A stretch of 64,000 bases of DNA. Origin: Amblyornis subalaris (taxonomy: Eukaryota; Chordata; Aves; Passeriformes; Ptilonorhynchidae). The stretch's first letter is position 1; the number at the start of each line of letters is the position of its first letter. The position numbers were made by a program, and so were the translations under genes. Shown here piece after piece: positions 50,231 to 63,118 of this stretch. The notes beneath the pieces were generated by a model, which ran no database searches, was not told the DNA's origin, and was given only the letters and a program-made list of their open reading frames with translations. The DNA is taken from positions 13,807,235 to 13,871,234 of the forward strand of contig JACAXG010000007.1 in assembly GCA_018881555.1 (NCBI GenBank), read 5' to 3'.

Positions 50231-53200
50231 AGCAGAGGTGAGCAGGGTCATTAAACTGTGACTCCCTTTCAGCAGCAAGCCTGAAGACAGAGCTGCAGGT
50301 GGCTCCAGGGAAAGTCACGGCTACAATCTTACCTGTAGCGGTATCAGAGCATATGAAGTGAGGCAGGGAGCTGCTTTTTCTTATCTATGCATCTTTGGAT
50401 TTTTATTCATAACAAGTATACAGGATCTGCTGTGGTAAATCTGCATTGTCAATTACTAGGCATTGCCTGGGGACTGCAAGGTATCATTTCACATTTTAGG
50501 GCTTATCTACACAGCATTGTCTGAGTATACAGGCACTTGAATGGGCTTGGGTAGCCCGTGTGGGATTTGCCACACTGCTGAGGTACCTGTGTTGTTCATT
50601 TCCAACTAGTGAGTGGGAATGAGCTTCAATTAAAGCACTGAGTGCTGAGAGGTTTTATATTGTTAGCTTGGCAATGAAACCGCTTTCTTTCTTTCTTTCC
50701 TCCCTCAGAAAAACCCCAACAACTAACCATCAATAGACAATAGGGTTGCTGATTAAAGCTCTCAGGAAAAGCTGCCTTTATAAGTGAAATGTGTGGACCT
50801 CTAAGAGAACAGTGTGTACAAAAGCACAGAGATTATTTAATAAGAAGTAGTTTTTGTGTGTAATCTTGGGCGCTGTGCTTTTCATACCTGGGAAACAACG
50901 TGACTGGAATCTATTTAACTATGTAGAAAACACTGCAAACCAGATCCTGTTATCCTTACATGTGTTTTTTAATATCTCTTCCCATTTAAATTCTTTCAGA
51001 TTTCATTATGTTTGCTCAGCATACATTGAGCAGAACGTTGATTTGGTCAATGGTTTCATACATGCTACCACTTTCATGCTTATATTAGGGAGTGGAGTAT
51101 ATTCTCATGTTACTTAATCAGAGCAGAGAGCAAGTTATGGTATTTTATTTCCTGTTAGTGTGGTGTTTAATTATTGGTAGGTCTCTGAAAATTTACTGTC
51201 TTCACAGAATGGCTATAAAACCATTGATGGCAAAAAAAGATTTCAACTTGGCCAGGACTGTTATATCTACAGTATGTGTTTTTTTCTTTATTCTCTGGAT
51301 TTTTTAGCACCATTGTCTTTAGATTTTTAGGTTAAAATGTGTAATGAATGAAGGTTTAATTCTGGCACATGTTATCCTCTAATAGGAGCACTGCACAGTA
51401 GGTACCTTAGCATGCAAAGGGTTACTTGCAGTATATTTAGAGTACTGGTCTGTTGCAGCAAGGCAAGAGGAGAAAACACCTGAAGTATTCTTTCCTTTGT
51501 TCCTAACCTCCTTTTTTTCTTTCTTCCTTGCTGATAATCCTTTCAGCCTGACACCCGAGCTCAGAACTGAGAAGTATAGTTGTTGACCAAGTGTGGAAGA
51601 AAACAACTACCAATCCATTTGTTCATACAGAGTCTAATTTATATAAGGAAAAGTCATTTTGAATTGACAGTTTTCATTTACCTTATATTCCCAGTGCCGT
51701 TAAGAACCTCCGTGTTCTGTGATAANGCTGGCTAACAGACTTGAGACATTTGCCATGTTGTCAGCAAGCATTTGGAAACACATTTGTAACCGTGTTGGCC
51801 CTAGCAGACTAATGCATTGCGTNTCACTTCTGCCCAAGTGCTGAACTAAACCATTACTTAACAGGCAGCTATTGANGGGTTTGCAAAGGTGTGTTGATGG
51901 GCTGTTACAAAAGCAAATGCAACCTGACAAAGTTCCAGTGATGGTAGACAAAAGTGTATTAGACTGCTTGTTCTGCAGCTAAGAATTACCAGGCCTGCAT
52001 CACATACTTGAGTACATCTCTAATTTGAGTATCTTTCCAATTAAATCTGAAAATTTAGAACTGCTAGTTATAATTTTGAATTATTGACCAAGAGTTAGTG
52101 AATCATTCATATAGCCCATGTCAAAATATTATTATGTCACTCATATGACATCTTCCCACGGTGTTTCTTCAAATTGGAGGAAGGGGAGGAATGAAAAGGG
52201 ATTTTGAGTTCAGACAGCAGCAAATAACAACGACTTGCATTAAAAGTTATTAAAACAATGAACAAGGATTCAAATTGACTATCTAATTAGTTCTTGGAAT
52301 CTGCTGCTGGGTACTGTACAGAAAATCTAAGGTGTAGTTAGAATATTAGATTGCCAACCTAATTGGGCAGTATAATTTTGCAGCAATATATAATGAGAAT
52401 TCAAGCCAACAATTAATTCAGTGGTTCAGCTGGTAGAATTCTTGGGTCACAGCCAGTTTTGCTTATAACCCCAATCACATCCTTTCTTTCCACCTCACCT
52501 TTCTCCTGAGGACAGTCAGCTTGTTTTTCTGCTACTTATTTTAAAAGGAAATTATTGTGAAATATCGGAAGTTAGATGACTTGAAAATCCAATGCCATTC
52601 TTGAACAAATATTGATTATTTCATGAGGCAGGAGTAAAGGAAGAGCAATATTTTAATAAATTATTTAGATGAAGTAAGATACTTCAACCTAAACACTATG
52701 ATTTACTAAGACAAGATATTTTTTCTCAGTTATATGAAATGAATACATAAATCTGTACTGAAAAAGAGCCTTTTGAAGCCCTCTTTATTCTCTTTATGTT
52801 GTAGTTGTAGAATCCTACACTGTTCTTCAAACTAAAGGATTGATTCTGAAGTGTGTGTATGTAAACCAAAAAGTAAGAAGTATTCTGCATATTCTACAGT
52901 GCTCATAAATTTGCTTTTGTTGGTTTCAAAATGCAGGTGGGAGGCAGCCTTACCTCTTAATACCCTGCTAATATATTTTAGCCCTATGTTCTTTGAGGAA
53001 GGATGGTAGAAGACATTTTTATATAAAATGTACATAAAATTAATCACATATTCAGGAATTACTTCTAATTCGATTCTTATTTACTTTAGTATAAAGATGA
53101 ACAGAATTGCCAAGTCTACAAACTGTTTTGTTATTTGAGAAACACTGAAGGGTACTTCAGTTTGCTGTAATTACTTAAGAGAATAAGCCAGTGCTGAGGC

Positions 53201-54111
53201 AATTTAAATTATCAGTTTATATTATAGACAACTTTAAATCCAAGTGACTGCCTCTGAGAGCTAGATTTGAGGAACAGTAGTAGAATTATGATTTAGGAAT
53301 TTTTCACTTCTTTTTGGGATGTTTTTATGTCGGTTAAGTCGTTGTTTCACATATAACCATTGTGGTTTTCCCAGTCCCAGAATACATATTTTCATTACTT
53401 TAATGGATGCCCTAGTAAAGGAGGCAAATGCATAATCAAAGAAAAAGTTGAGTAGAAACTGTCACTTTAAACAATGAAGATAGGTTACAAACTGATCCTT
53501 TCAAATTTTAGGTACTGCTTTTAACAAACATGCTTTATATTATAGGAGTCATAGTGCTGAAATGCCTTTTTAGAGATCAAAGCAGTGTGCTGCATGTCAT
53601 TAAGACATGCCATAGTATTTTCTTTTACCTGTAAAACTGCCTTGTGCTAAAGCAATTTATCCTGAAGAATTGAGTTTAGGCAGTCCCATTCCAGTTTAGT
53701 ATTGTAATACATTGGTAAAATAGTTGGATAGAAGACTTCATGACTAAATAAGACAGATACTATAAACAAAAACCAGTCAAAGATATTTGCAAAAAGTCAA
53801 GCTGGCGAATTGCTTTAAAAACGTGAAATCACCTATAAAAATATGAGATCACTAATGGAAGCCCTACCGGGNTGCAAGTTCTCCAGCCCTCTTCTAAATT
53901 AAATTGTTTGGTCCTGTATTTTGCAAGCTGTCTATGTACTATGTCTAAAATTACTTTATTTCTCCTCTTTGTTCTTTGTTTACCTATGAAAGGGACAGGA
54001 AGGGGAGAAAAGGTGGAGTAGTAGCATCCCACTGCAGATGTCAAATGTATAGCAAGCTGTCCTGTTCTAGGAGAAACCAAAAGCCTCACGTATATGCTGC
54101 CTTCTGACAGT

Positions 54112-54131
54112 AAAAAAAAAAAAAAAAAAAA
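54112..54131. repeat. Poly-A run
   Basis: Twenty consecutive A bases. No upstream retrocopy or element was recognised and no clear target-site duplication was seen. Confidence 0.9.
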
Positions 54132-55447
54132 CACCGAAATGAATGTAATTAAAAGATAATAGAATGCAAGTGCGTGTTTCTGCTAATATTATCTAGCTCT
54201 GACAGAGGAATTCTGAGATGAAGATGAGATTCTCATTTTTGAAGCAGTTACAAACTATTTGCAGCAGGCNAGTTCACATCCTATTAATGTTGTCACTATC
54301 CAAGCAAATGTTAAGCTTTTAAAGCTTACATTTCCTCTCTTCCAGAAGATAGTTCAACCTGTCACTTGGATTGAATCCAAAAGTCTTTGCTGCTGGCATT
54401 GTCACAGTGACACCCAAAATGTTTCAGTGCCATGCAAGCAAACACACACGCTTTCCTTCTCCAGAAGGCTTGCAGTGTCACAGTGTTGTAANATCTCACT
54501 GTTGGAAGCCGTAGGAGAGTTGATTTACTTTGTGTGGCTGCCATTACACTGTTGCTAATGCTACAGTGTCCTAAAGAGCTAGTTCAAGATTTGTCCTATA
54601 AAACGTGGTATTTATTGATGTGGAAGTATTTTTGTAGGCTATACCAGAGTAGCTGGTCTCAGATATTGCTCAACGCCCTCGGAATTTTGACTTGAAANTT
54701 AAGGCATTTTCCTAGCTTTAAGCCATTCCTTACTGTTCATGAAATCTGCTAATAAAATATACCATAAATGGTGAAATATGCAGGCTGTATACAATAACAA
54801 TTCCCCTTTTAAGGTTTGAGTTCTGCTTTGAAAATTAAGGTCTTTGCTGTTTTCTCTTGCACTGTAACTTGTGAAATACAGCTTTATTTTCTTCAGCAGA
54901 TCTTCCTTCTCTTAGCTTTTTTTCTAATAATACTAAAAACCCCCAGTATTCATGAAATGCAAATATGTAGTAATCCAGTATTTTGATGATAGATCCGGGT
55001 ACTGTGCTTGCTCTCTGTGCCTCTTCCTTGAAGTAATTTATTTTTTGGGCGGCAAGAGGGTGGGCTCCTGACCATGCTATTGCACTTGTAGCTTTTGATG
55101 GCCTCTTCCCTTCAAGTAAACTCCGCTCCTAATGATGTGCTTCAGAACCTGTTATTGATTAAGCAATCTAAATCCCATTTCAGTCCACGCAGTTGTGCCA
55201 CAGAAAATAAAAGAAAAAGCCAACATTTCAAGTAATAGTTAAACACGTTCAGTCTGGAAAGCACATTTTCTGTTAGAACAGATGCAGTTCAGCCAAAGAC
55301 AGAACTAGAATTTTAGATGAAGAGACATTTAAAATCTTTACAGCTGTATCAAGCTTGAAGAAAAAAGTGCATAATCAATCTTGTTAGTTTATAATAAGAA
55401 GTATAATTCATGGTTGCGGGTGGGATTATATCAGAGAACGCCTCATA

Positions 55448-55476
55448 TCAGAATAAGCTTTGGTCAGAATAAGCTT
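55448..55476. repeat. 13-bp direct repeat
   Basis: The sequence tcagaataagctt occurs at 55448-55460 and 55464-55476, separated by tgg. This is a small local duplication. Confidence 0.8.
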
Positions 55477-56024
55477 CCTGGAAAAAATAGCTAGTTTGTT
55501 ACCCTGTTTATAGTTGCTTTTGTGACATGCTTTTTATCAGAATCCAAAATTCTGTTTCTCTCAGAAAATGCATTTTAAGGTGTTTTCTTAAGACTAATAA
55601 AAACTTTTTTGTCTCCCCAGAAATTGTACCCTTTCAAAGTATGGTCCTGGAATGCACACTCAACTCCTTTAGGCTTTTTCAGACTGGTTTGATACCTTTC
55701 TGGTAGTTGGTCTTTGCTGCTTATTTGCATGCTATCTCAGCACTGGGAATCTCCCAGAACTGGGCAGATGGAGTTGATGTATCTGCTGTCAGTGTGATGT
55801 ACTTTCTCTGTGGTTTCAGAAGGCATTTTTCAGAACCTAGAAATGAGAAAATTGTGCCTGTGTAGCATTAGTAGATTTGACAAGTGTCTTTCTGCCACAG
55901 AAGCAGCTTCAATAGTTTATTAATAAATGTGTTTTATGTTTTTCTCACAACCCACTACTGCATACAACTCATGGCATTATCATATCTTGGCATAATTAGA
56001 ATATTTATAGTGCAAACACCTTCT

Positions 56025-56210
56025 GATGATTTACAGAGTTATTTTTGAAGGCCAGCACGAAAGTAATATTTCGTGAGCTAATTGTTTCATTTTCTCTATC
56101 AAATTTAAAATTTTGTTGTGCCATTAAGTTTACACTTGTCATTCAGAGTCTTAGGAGAAATGCATTTGTTTGCCCACTTTTCCTGTGATAATTCTGAATC
56201 TCATTAAGAT
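56025..56210. promoter_or_regulatory. Possible conserved non-coding block
   Basis: Non-repetitive sequence with tgagctaattgtttc, ccattaag, aaatgcatttg (octamer-like) and gataattc motifs and no coding frame. The call is by texture only. Confidence 0.2.
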
Positions 56211-57469
56211 CCCTGTGCCTTCTGTCCCCATCACATAAACTTGGAGCTTCGCTCTTTCTGCTGCCTGTACAAGGACTTGGAATGCAGACACCAAGGGAAA
56301 AGATCTGAAATACAGTATGAATCCTCCCTACCCTCTTTCAGAAGAGAACAAGATGAGGACAAATACATAAAATTCTGTTAAACCTCGAAATCATTATTAT
56401 GGCTTTGGAATACACTAATACTAATGCTTACAGGTATAAGCATCAGAAAAGGGGACTAAGGAATGGAGGTCACAGACATAACATTATCATTCAGTTCTAA
56501 CGAAAGATGGGGAATCTACAAAGTAAAGAATTTGCTTTTGAACACTGAAAACAATCACAGTATAAAACTATTTTTATAGTATGTATTGAAGTTAAAGTTT
56601 TAAAAAAGACTTTGCAAGCATTTCCTTTTTATATATGACAAATTTTGGAGGTTTTAACGAGTTTTTGAATATTTGATGTTAAAAATGGCATATTTGAAAC
56701 ACACTGTCTTTTGGAAATAAAATAGGAGATGCTTCAGTTGCAAAACTATAAAGCACTGAGTGCTCATTTATTTAAAAATAATAATNTCTCAAGCTGTAAG
56801 TACCTATATTTACATGGTCTGCGTGATACCATAAGGCCCATTGATTATATAAAATTCATNTTTGTAAACTAGTATTGCATTTATGCCCCATCATTATTCC
56901 TTTCTTTAGCAACAATCAACTTCATAGGTATATANAAATGTATTAAGCAGATATTTTTGCAATATTTCGTGACATTACCCAATTTCATTCAGTAAAGTTT
57001 ACACCATTTTATGAGGTGAAGGTCTGGCTGCACAGGACTAAAGTACAGCTCTTTAGCAAAATATTTTCTATATCATAAACAAACTTTATTTCTAAACGTT
57101 TTGACTGCTTGGATTTCACCTGAGCAGTTCATCTAAGTGAATAAGCTTCACTTTTGCTTCCATTTTTGTTACATCTTTTCTGTAGCTGCCATCCAAAAAA
57201 AATCTGCTCCTATATGAAAGTTCATCTACCCTGTCCGGACTCCTCCTCCCCCTTTTGTTACATTCTATGCTGTAATGATAAGATCTCAGAGAGTATGAGA
57301 AGTGTTGCTGTGATGTTAATTTAGAAACCATATTTAGAGGATGAAGCATTCGCTTTAAAAGAAGACTGTCTTGAAAGCTTTGTAAGCATTGAGAAGTTTT
57401 GGGTATTCCTGTTTATGTGAAGGTGGTAGAAAAAAAGAAGCTGTTATTGAAATAAAACTAATTTTTAAT

Positions 57470-57680
57470 TATTCCAGTGTTTGCATGTAGCAGCCAGTGT
57501 CAAGAGATATTTACATTTTCGTGTGCTTTTGTTTGATATTGTTAAGACATAAGGGGGTCTGATCAGGGATTATTTTATATAATTTCATTATTAAAGTGAC
57601 ACCTGTAAATATGGTGCTAATTGAAAACAGTGATAGATAAAATCAGTATTCTGCAGTCCAAAATCTGNTTTTAACTAAGC
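57470..57680. promoter_or_regulatory. Possible conserved non-coding block
   Basis: Contains ggtctgatcagggattatttta, ttcattattaaagtgac, a gtgacacctgt T-box-like or E-box-like core and ggtgctaattg, in non-repetitive sequence without an open frame. Motif-based inference only. Confidence 0.2.
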
Positions 57681-57846
57681 TCCTATGCTAGTTTTGTTTC
57701 ACAGAGGCTTAGAACAGAGTAAATTTCCCTTGTTCTATCATTCTCACATCGGTAGGGTTTAAGCTCTAATACTTCCGGCTTTTTGGAAGGAGGGCCTATT
57801 GGCCTTTGACGTGCAAGGAGATCAACAGGGCATCCCCTGTACTTAC

Positions 57847-57932
57847 ACTTTGGGCTCTGATTGGGTTATCTGGTTTCCTAATGGGGACTTGCAGTGTGCA
57901 GGGTGCTCAAAGTCCATGGCAGTGACTTCTGC
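57847..57932 (-). other. Candidate coding exon, minus strand
   Basis: Read on the minus strand, ...ctgtctcatggcctgcag (AG complement at 57933-57934) precedes 86 bases open in frame 0 that end at a perfect gtaagt donor (complement of 57841-57846). The peptide begins AEVTAMDFEHPAHCKSPLGN. It is clearly more GC-rich than its surroundings and has a protein-like composition. Entry phase is 0 and exit phase 2. The acceptor tract is only moderately pyrimidine-rich. I recognise no family, and no partner exon with matching phase was found on the minus strand. It could also be part of an old, unrecognised repeat. Confidence 0.25.
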
Positions 57933-58926
57933 CTGCAGGCCATGAGACAGCAATGGAAGGCAGCAGCAGGGAGGTGCATCTCCTGTGAAAGTACATGCCA
58001 AAGTTTTCAANAATCCTTTAGAGGACACTGAACCCATCTTGAAGGATCCAGTTAGCAAGATTATTTGTTCAGTTACTGTTCAGAATTGTGAATTCTTTTC
58101 AGCAAGTTTCAATTTCTGTGAATCCTTGGAAACGGTGAATAAAAGAAATATTTACAGTTTCAGAGCCAGTACCTGTTTGCTTTGATTATGACATCTATAA
58201 TACAGCAGCACAATCCAAGTTGTCTAAACATAAATGGGTTTCTATTAAAAGAAAATTGCAGTGGTTCGTTTCTACTTACATTGCAACCCATATGGTAACA
58301 TCATGAACCCTTTTAGAGGTTGTGAACTGGTCTCTTCTGGTCTATGTAACGTTTGTTGCAAGTGAAATGCCAAGCCTGATGACCAGCACGTGGTGCCCAG
58401 AGCCAGGTCGCTGTCTATTGTGTGTGTGGATCTTCTCCAGATGATGAAAATCTGCATCTTCCCAGAAGATAAAATCCTGCTTCTAGCTATTATGCCTTTT
58501 AACTTTCTCTTTTCAAGGGCTCGTATATCTCTAGCAGAAACTGTAAAGATGACCTGTTAAACGGGTCAAAGTCATGCCTGCTGTGACTTGGCTGGCAGTC
58601 TACCCTTATATCAAAGGGAATACAGACATACATTCATATTCTTCTTCCTTCGTATTCTTCGAAGGTGCTTAGGAAAATCCAGGAAACAGAAACTTTTTTT
58701 TTCAAGATGAGGTTGTACAGTCTTAGAAATGCAGTTAATTAACATTGATTGCTCCCAAGTCTGTATAGGTATTTTAATAGTCAATATAAATGTTAATGTA
58801 TCTTTCAATAGTGTAAAGTATTTAAATATGTGTGTATCTGATACATAAGACAATTTGAAATGCATCTGAAATGGCTGAATCTTTACATTTGTAAGGCAGG
58901 ATGAATGAAATGTCTCTGTTCCACAG

Positions 58927-59019
58927 AATGACTTTTTCTTCCACCAACTGCTCCAATTCAGAATTAAGTGACCCCACGTTACTGGAGCTTATTAACCAAG
59001 ATATTACTAGTTATAGAAA
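58927..59019 (+). other. Weak optional exon in the same chain
   Basis: After a tgtctctgttccacag acceptor (AG at 58925-58926) there are 93 bases open in the frame entered with one base. The peptide begins MTFSSTNCSNSELSD. The donor at 59020 (gtgaaa) is poor. Entry phase 2 and exit phase 2 mean it could sit between 48493-48551 and 60018-60082 without breaking the frame, as a cassette exon. Otherwise it is chance or non-coding sequence. Confidence 0.15.
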
Positions 59020-60017
59020 GTGAAATGGTTCTGCTTGAAAACTTTCAGGTCATAATGATGTATAATTAGCTCACACATTTTTAGAAACCATATTAATAAC
59101 ATTTAAAGATTTGAAAGTAAACTGTCACTNGTTCAAGTATGCCAAGATTTGAGAAGGCAGTTTTTTTGTGAGAAGTAAGTAGTTTACACTGTGTGAAATC
59201 TGGCCCACTTAAACTTAGCCATAAAACATAAATANACATTGTCTTTGTTTATATATTCTTTTTAATGCCTACATAAGTATATGCTTGTAGTCTAGAGTAT
59301 GCACGCATGTAAAAATAATGTGAAATAATGTAAAAATAATTGCATAGACAGAAAAAATTGCCTGCAAACATCCCTATGTTTATAATATTTAAGTAAACCT
59401 ATATTTAAATCTATAGAAATGTATATTCTGTTGGAAATTGTTTNTTCTTGTAGACAATTACACAGAAATGATACTGTGTGTTTTTGCTGCCCTGACAAGC
59501 GCTAGTATGGCTTAGCATTATGTATGGGCCCATTCAGATATATGTGTGTGTGTATTTATTCATATATAAGTGCCTTTCTGTAATAGTAAAGTTTCAAAGG
59601 TTAAATTATAAACCCTTAGCATTATTAACTTGACCAATTTTCTGCTTAATATATCACTTTCTTGGCACATGTTNGCAGATTCTATAGCGTGTATCGTTAA
59701 ATGTACAGAAGCTGTGGTGTTGCTCAGTAAATGTCATTTATCTTTTCCACTGCGGAATCTTAGTATCATATTGTTATATCTTTTTTTCAGTCTCCTCAGT
59801 TTAAAGTATGAGTAATGGCTTTAATTGTGTTCAGTAGCATTTCCATAACTAACTCTTAATGTTTAGGCCCCTTCAAGGTGAAGTTAGGGCTATCCCTGGA
59901 TCAGCTCACTTTTATATTGTTGCTGTAGAGATAAAAAGGCCAGTTACACTTTGTCCTGAAAACTAATTAGGAATTACTGAATATATTATGGGCTACAGCA
60001 ATTTTTTTTTTCCCCAG

Positions 60018-60082
60018 ACATAAAATTTTCAGTATCATGGTACTTATCACAATCATGATTTCTTCTAGCAACATGAGCTATG
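60018..60082 (+). other. Candidate coding exon 3 of a phase-consistent chain
   Basis: An attttttttttccccag acceptor (AG at 60016-60017) and a good gtatgt donor at 60083 enclose 65 bases. Only the frame entered with one base is open. It contains a hydrophobic run FSIMVLITIMISS and then SNMSYG, so if real the segment could be membrane-associated. Entry phase 2 fits the exit of 48493-48551 and exit phase 1 fits the entry of 63019-63118. The composition is AT-rich and the hydrophobic peptide could be a by-product of that, making this the weakest of the four linked blocks. Confidence 0.28.
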
Positions 60083-62227
60083 GTATGTGTTGACAAACTG
60101 AGTTTAGAATTTCACGTAAACAGTCTTTCATATTTCAAGTGTCCAGGCTGATTCCGCTTCAGTTTGGGAGTAAAAATACAAAAATGTCAGAAGGGCTGGG
60201 GAGTTCTCTTTGCTCACTGCCTTGCCACAGCTTAGCAAGTTCAGTGAAGGCCCTCAGCCTACTTCTCCACCACCACTGAAGTCCAATTTTAGAACAGCAA
60301 CATTTTAAAATGCAGTGTACTTCCCAAGATGCATAGCAGGAATATTGCTCTATGATGGAAGAGTCCCTGAATATATCTGAATATAGCTAATGACTTAATT
60401 TCTTTGTTGAAGTGATAATCTGTTCAAAGACTTTTACAGTTTATTACCTCTAAATTATATTGTATTAGGTTATTCTCTGAAAAACAGGACATATGCTAAC
60501 AGATGAAACTGATAGAATCTCAAATTGGNTTATGATACTCTGCCTAGCACAGCTGGGTGATACAGTCATATTTCCTACCCTGCTTGACACAGATGCCTTG
60601 CGATATACTTCTCAGAGGATTTTATTTTCTTTGTACCTCTCCATCTTTCAAATGAAATGTAATGGATTTTATCCTNGTCAAAGCCTGTTTATCTCCACCA
60701 CAGTGGCCCCTTGGTGAGATTCAGATGAAAAGCGAGAGTGGAACAATTAAAAAATAAGTAAAGGAGGGAAAAAAGGCTTAAAGTCTTTTCACATATGAAA
60801 CTTCAAGCTTTTATGTTCATAGTGCAAAAACTGTGTTTCTGTTTAATTCCATTTCTTGTGCATTTAGTACAAAGAAAAATAAGTAATTGCCTTGCTTGTA
60901 GAGCTGCTTTGTTCATTTTGCTATGTAAAATTGATAGTTTGAAATTTTTATAGAACTGGTACTTGTAAGAGTATCATTTTTCATTTCACCCTTTCTATTA
61001 TCTCAAATAACATGCATTTTGTATTGCCACATTTTGCTGTGTTTATTCTTCACACTCTTGGTTTTGCACAATTCAGTAGCTCTGAAAAATAGCACAGATG
61101 TATTCTTAAAAACAATAACAGTACTAGGTGAGCGTTCTTGAGAAAAATAAACTTTCTTTTGTCTTTTGTCAATTTAAAGCTCTGCTGGAATAAATGTATT
61201 TTAACTACACAACATTGTAAAAATGATGGAATGCACAGTAAAATTGCAAATTAGCACTGGATGAGACCCAGACCCTGATACAGTAAAGGGAGATTAGAAA
61301 TGATTTGTTTGGTCTCTGTGGGGAGGTGTGCCAGATGTCCCTCTGTTCGTACAATCCCCGGCGATTAACCCCTGAAGCGATCCTCTTTGTAGCTGAGGAG
61401 AGCTGCTTGNCTGCTCTCAGCATCTGGTTAGGCATTGCCTCAGGTATAAGAGATGTTGCCCCCACGAAAGGTAACTTCCCACAAATTGCATCTCGTGCAA
61501 AACCATCAGGTTTAAGTGAAGGGCATAGCTTTCTGTAGGTTGAGGTCTCTTACTTCTGGACTGTGTAATGGTGCAGTCCAAGACAATAAAGTAATGCAGT
61601 TTTACTGTAGTAGGTCTTCATTTTGTTGGCTAATGGGACAATTCCATCAAAAGAGGAACTGTTTGCAAGTAAGGGAAGGCAATTTTAGATGCATTACAAC
61701 TTAATGTAAGTTTCTTTACCGTGTCTTTATAATACATGTATGTGCATGTATTCATACCCATCAAATGTATGTAGCTTTTCCACAGACTAGAAAAATTATC
61801 TAAAATTGGTGTTGAGATTGTGCATTAGTATTAGTGATTTAAGGAACGGAAGTGTCATAACAAAGGCATGCTGCTGGTGTAAATTGCTTAAACATAGTAA
61901 AGTCAGAGGGTCAAAGGTAGGGTATCTTGAAGACTTGACTTCAGTTTTGTCCCCTTGATCAGTATAACTCACTGAACACAATAATTGCGTGGGCACAGTT
62001 TTTCTCAGTAGTTAATAAATCACCATCTATTTTAGTAGTTTGCAGAGTGAAAACCTTGCTTTCTTTTGTGATGTTCTANTTTTTTTTTTTTTAATCCAAG
62101 TGAACAGGAACAGCTAATAATGTCTTTGCTATCTTAGTCTGCAAAATAAGAATACCCACTGACTAGAGATGGTTTGGGACTCTGTGTGTGCCTGTGAGAG
62201 ACTCACCTGCTTACCCCTGAGTTCAGC

Positions 62228-62235
62228 TGACGTCA
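62228..62235. promoter_or_regulatory. Palindromic CRE-like motif
   Basis: A perfect TGACGTCA, the full palindromic cAMP-response/ATF site, which is rare by chance in AT-rich DNA. There is no CpG island or promoter-like context around it. Confidence 0.3.
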
Positions 62236-63018
62236 CCATCCTCCTCTTCAGTACAGCTGAGCAATTCCTAATAAGTGTTGTGTGTCTGTCCCTTCCTTGC
62301 AAATGGTCTTTTACCTGGAAATATTATGTATTTTAATTAAGGTAGCTTATTTGACTGGCTAAAAGATAAGTGCCCTCAATTTGCTACGGTTACAATGCAA
62401 AAGTGCTTCTGTGCAAATCAGCTGCATCCCAACAGGAGTCGTGATTGCAAAGTGCCTTTTCATGGAACGAGAACTATTGTGCAGCCTTTGAGAGGGCACA
62501 AGGGCAGTGGAGGCAAGCACCGTGTGTCTTTCCTGATGCTTAGTTTCCTAAGGGAGCGCACCAAAGTGTGTATGTACTCTTCCCTTTGTGGCAGTTGCTG
62601 GCAGGCTGTGCCCCACGGTCTCTGTCTGGAGTCCCTCATGCTGCACAGATATTCATTNCGGCCGTTCCAGAGATCATGAGTGGCAATGACTTGGACCTAA
62701 GCTGAGCTGACATTTTGACCCAGATTTAGCTGATTAGGGAAATATTTCCATTTCAAATTTGGCANGTGCTATAGGCTACCAGGAAACTAGGGCACAGATT
62801 CCCAGAGGGTGGGGGCTTTGAATTGGATGTGTGTTCAAATGTATGCTTATGTAACCACGGCACTGCTAAATTACACATCCATTTGTGCTTGACTATTAAA
62901 TAGTCAAAAGAAGAAGAAGACATTGCTCCTTAATTTTCTTCTTATTTCCCCTTCCAAATTTGAAAATGTAGTATGAATAAACTATACTCAAGAAACGTAA
63001 TAGTTGTGTTTTTTCTAG

Positions 63019-63118
63019 GTGTAGAGGTTAGTGTGTTAAGAGACACAGTAAAGTCTGCAAAGTTCTTTATGGATAGTAAAGGGTGGAACGATAGTGTTTG
63101 TGAACCCATCTTAGTCAG
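63019..63118 (+). other. Candidate coding exon 4 of a phase-consistent chain
   Basis: A gtgttttttctag acceptor (AG at 63017-63018) and a CAG|gtaagc donor at 63119 enclose 100 bases. The frame entered with two bases is open throughout (32 codons) and starts VEVSVLRDTVKSAKFFMD; the other two frames stop early. The composition is the most protein-like of the set, with mixed charged and hydrophobic residues and a C, W and P that AT-rich noise rarely gives. Entry phase 1 fits the exit of 60018-60082, where the split codon reads Gly. Exit phase 2 implies a further exon beyond the window. No family is recognised. It is the best single coding candidate on the plus strand with 34719-34774. Confidence 0.38.

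Noticed and set aside
49910..50278. Open frames across the CA repeat, both strands
   Set aside because: They are produced by the dinucleotide repeat (TH or CV repeats), which is open in several frames by nature.
50708..50745. Exon after the strong ctttctttctttcctccctcag acceptor
   Set aside because: All frames stop within about 12 codons and no donor follows; the tract is a small CTTT repeat.
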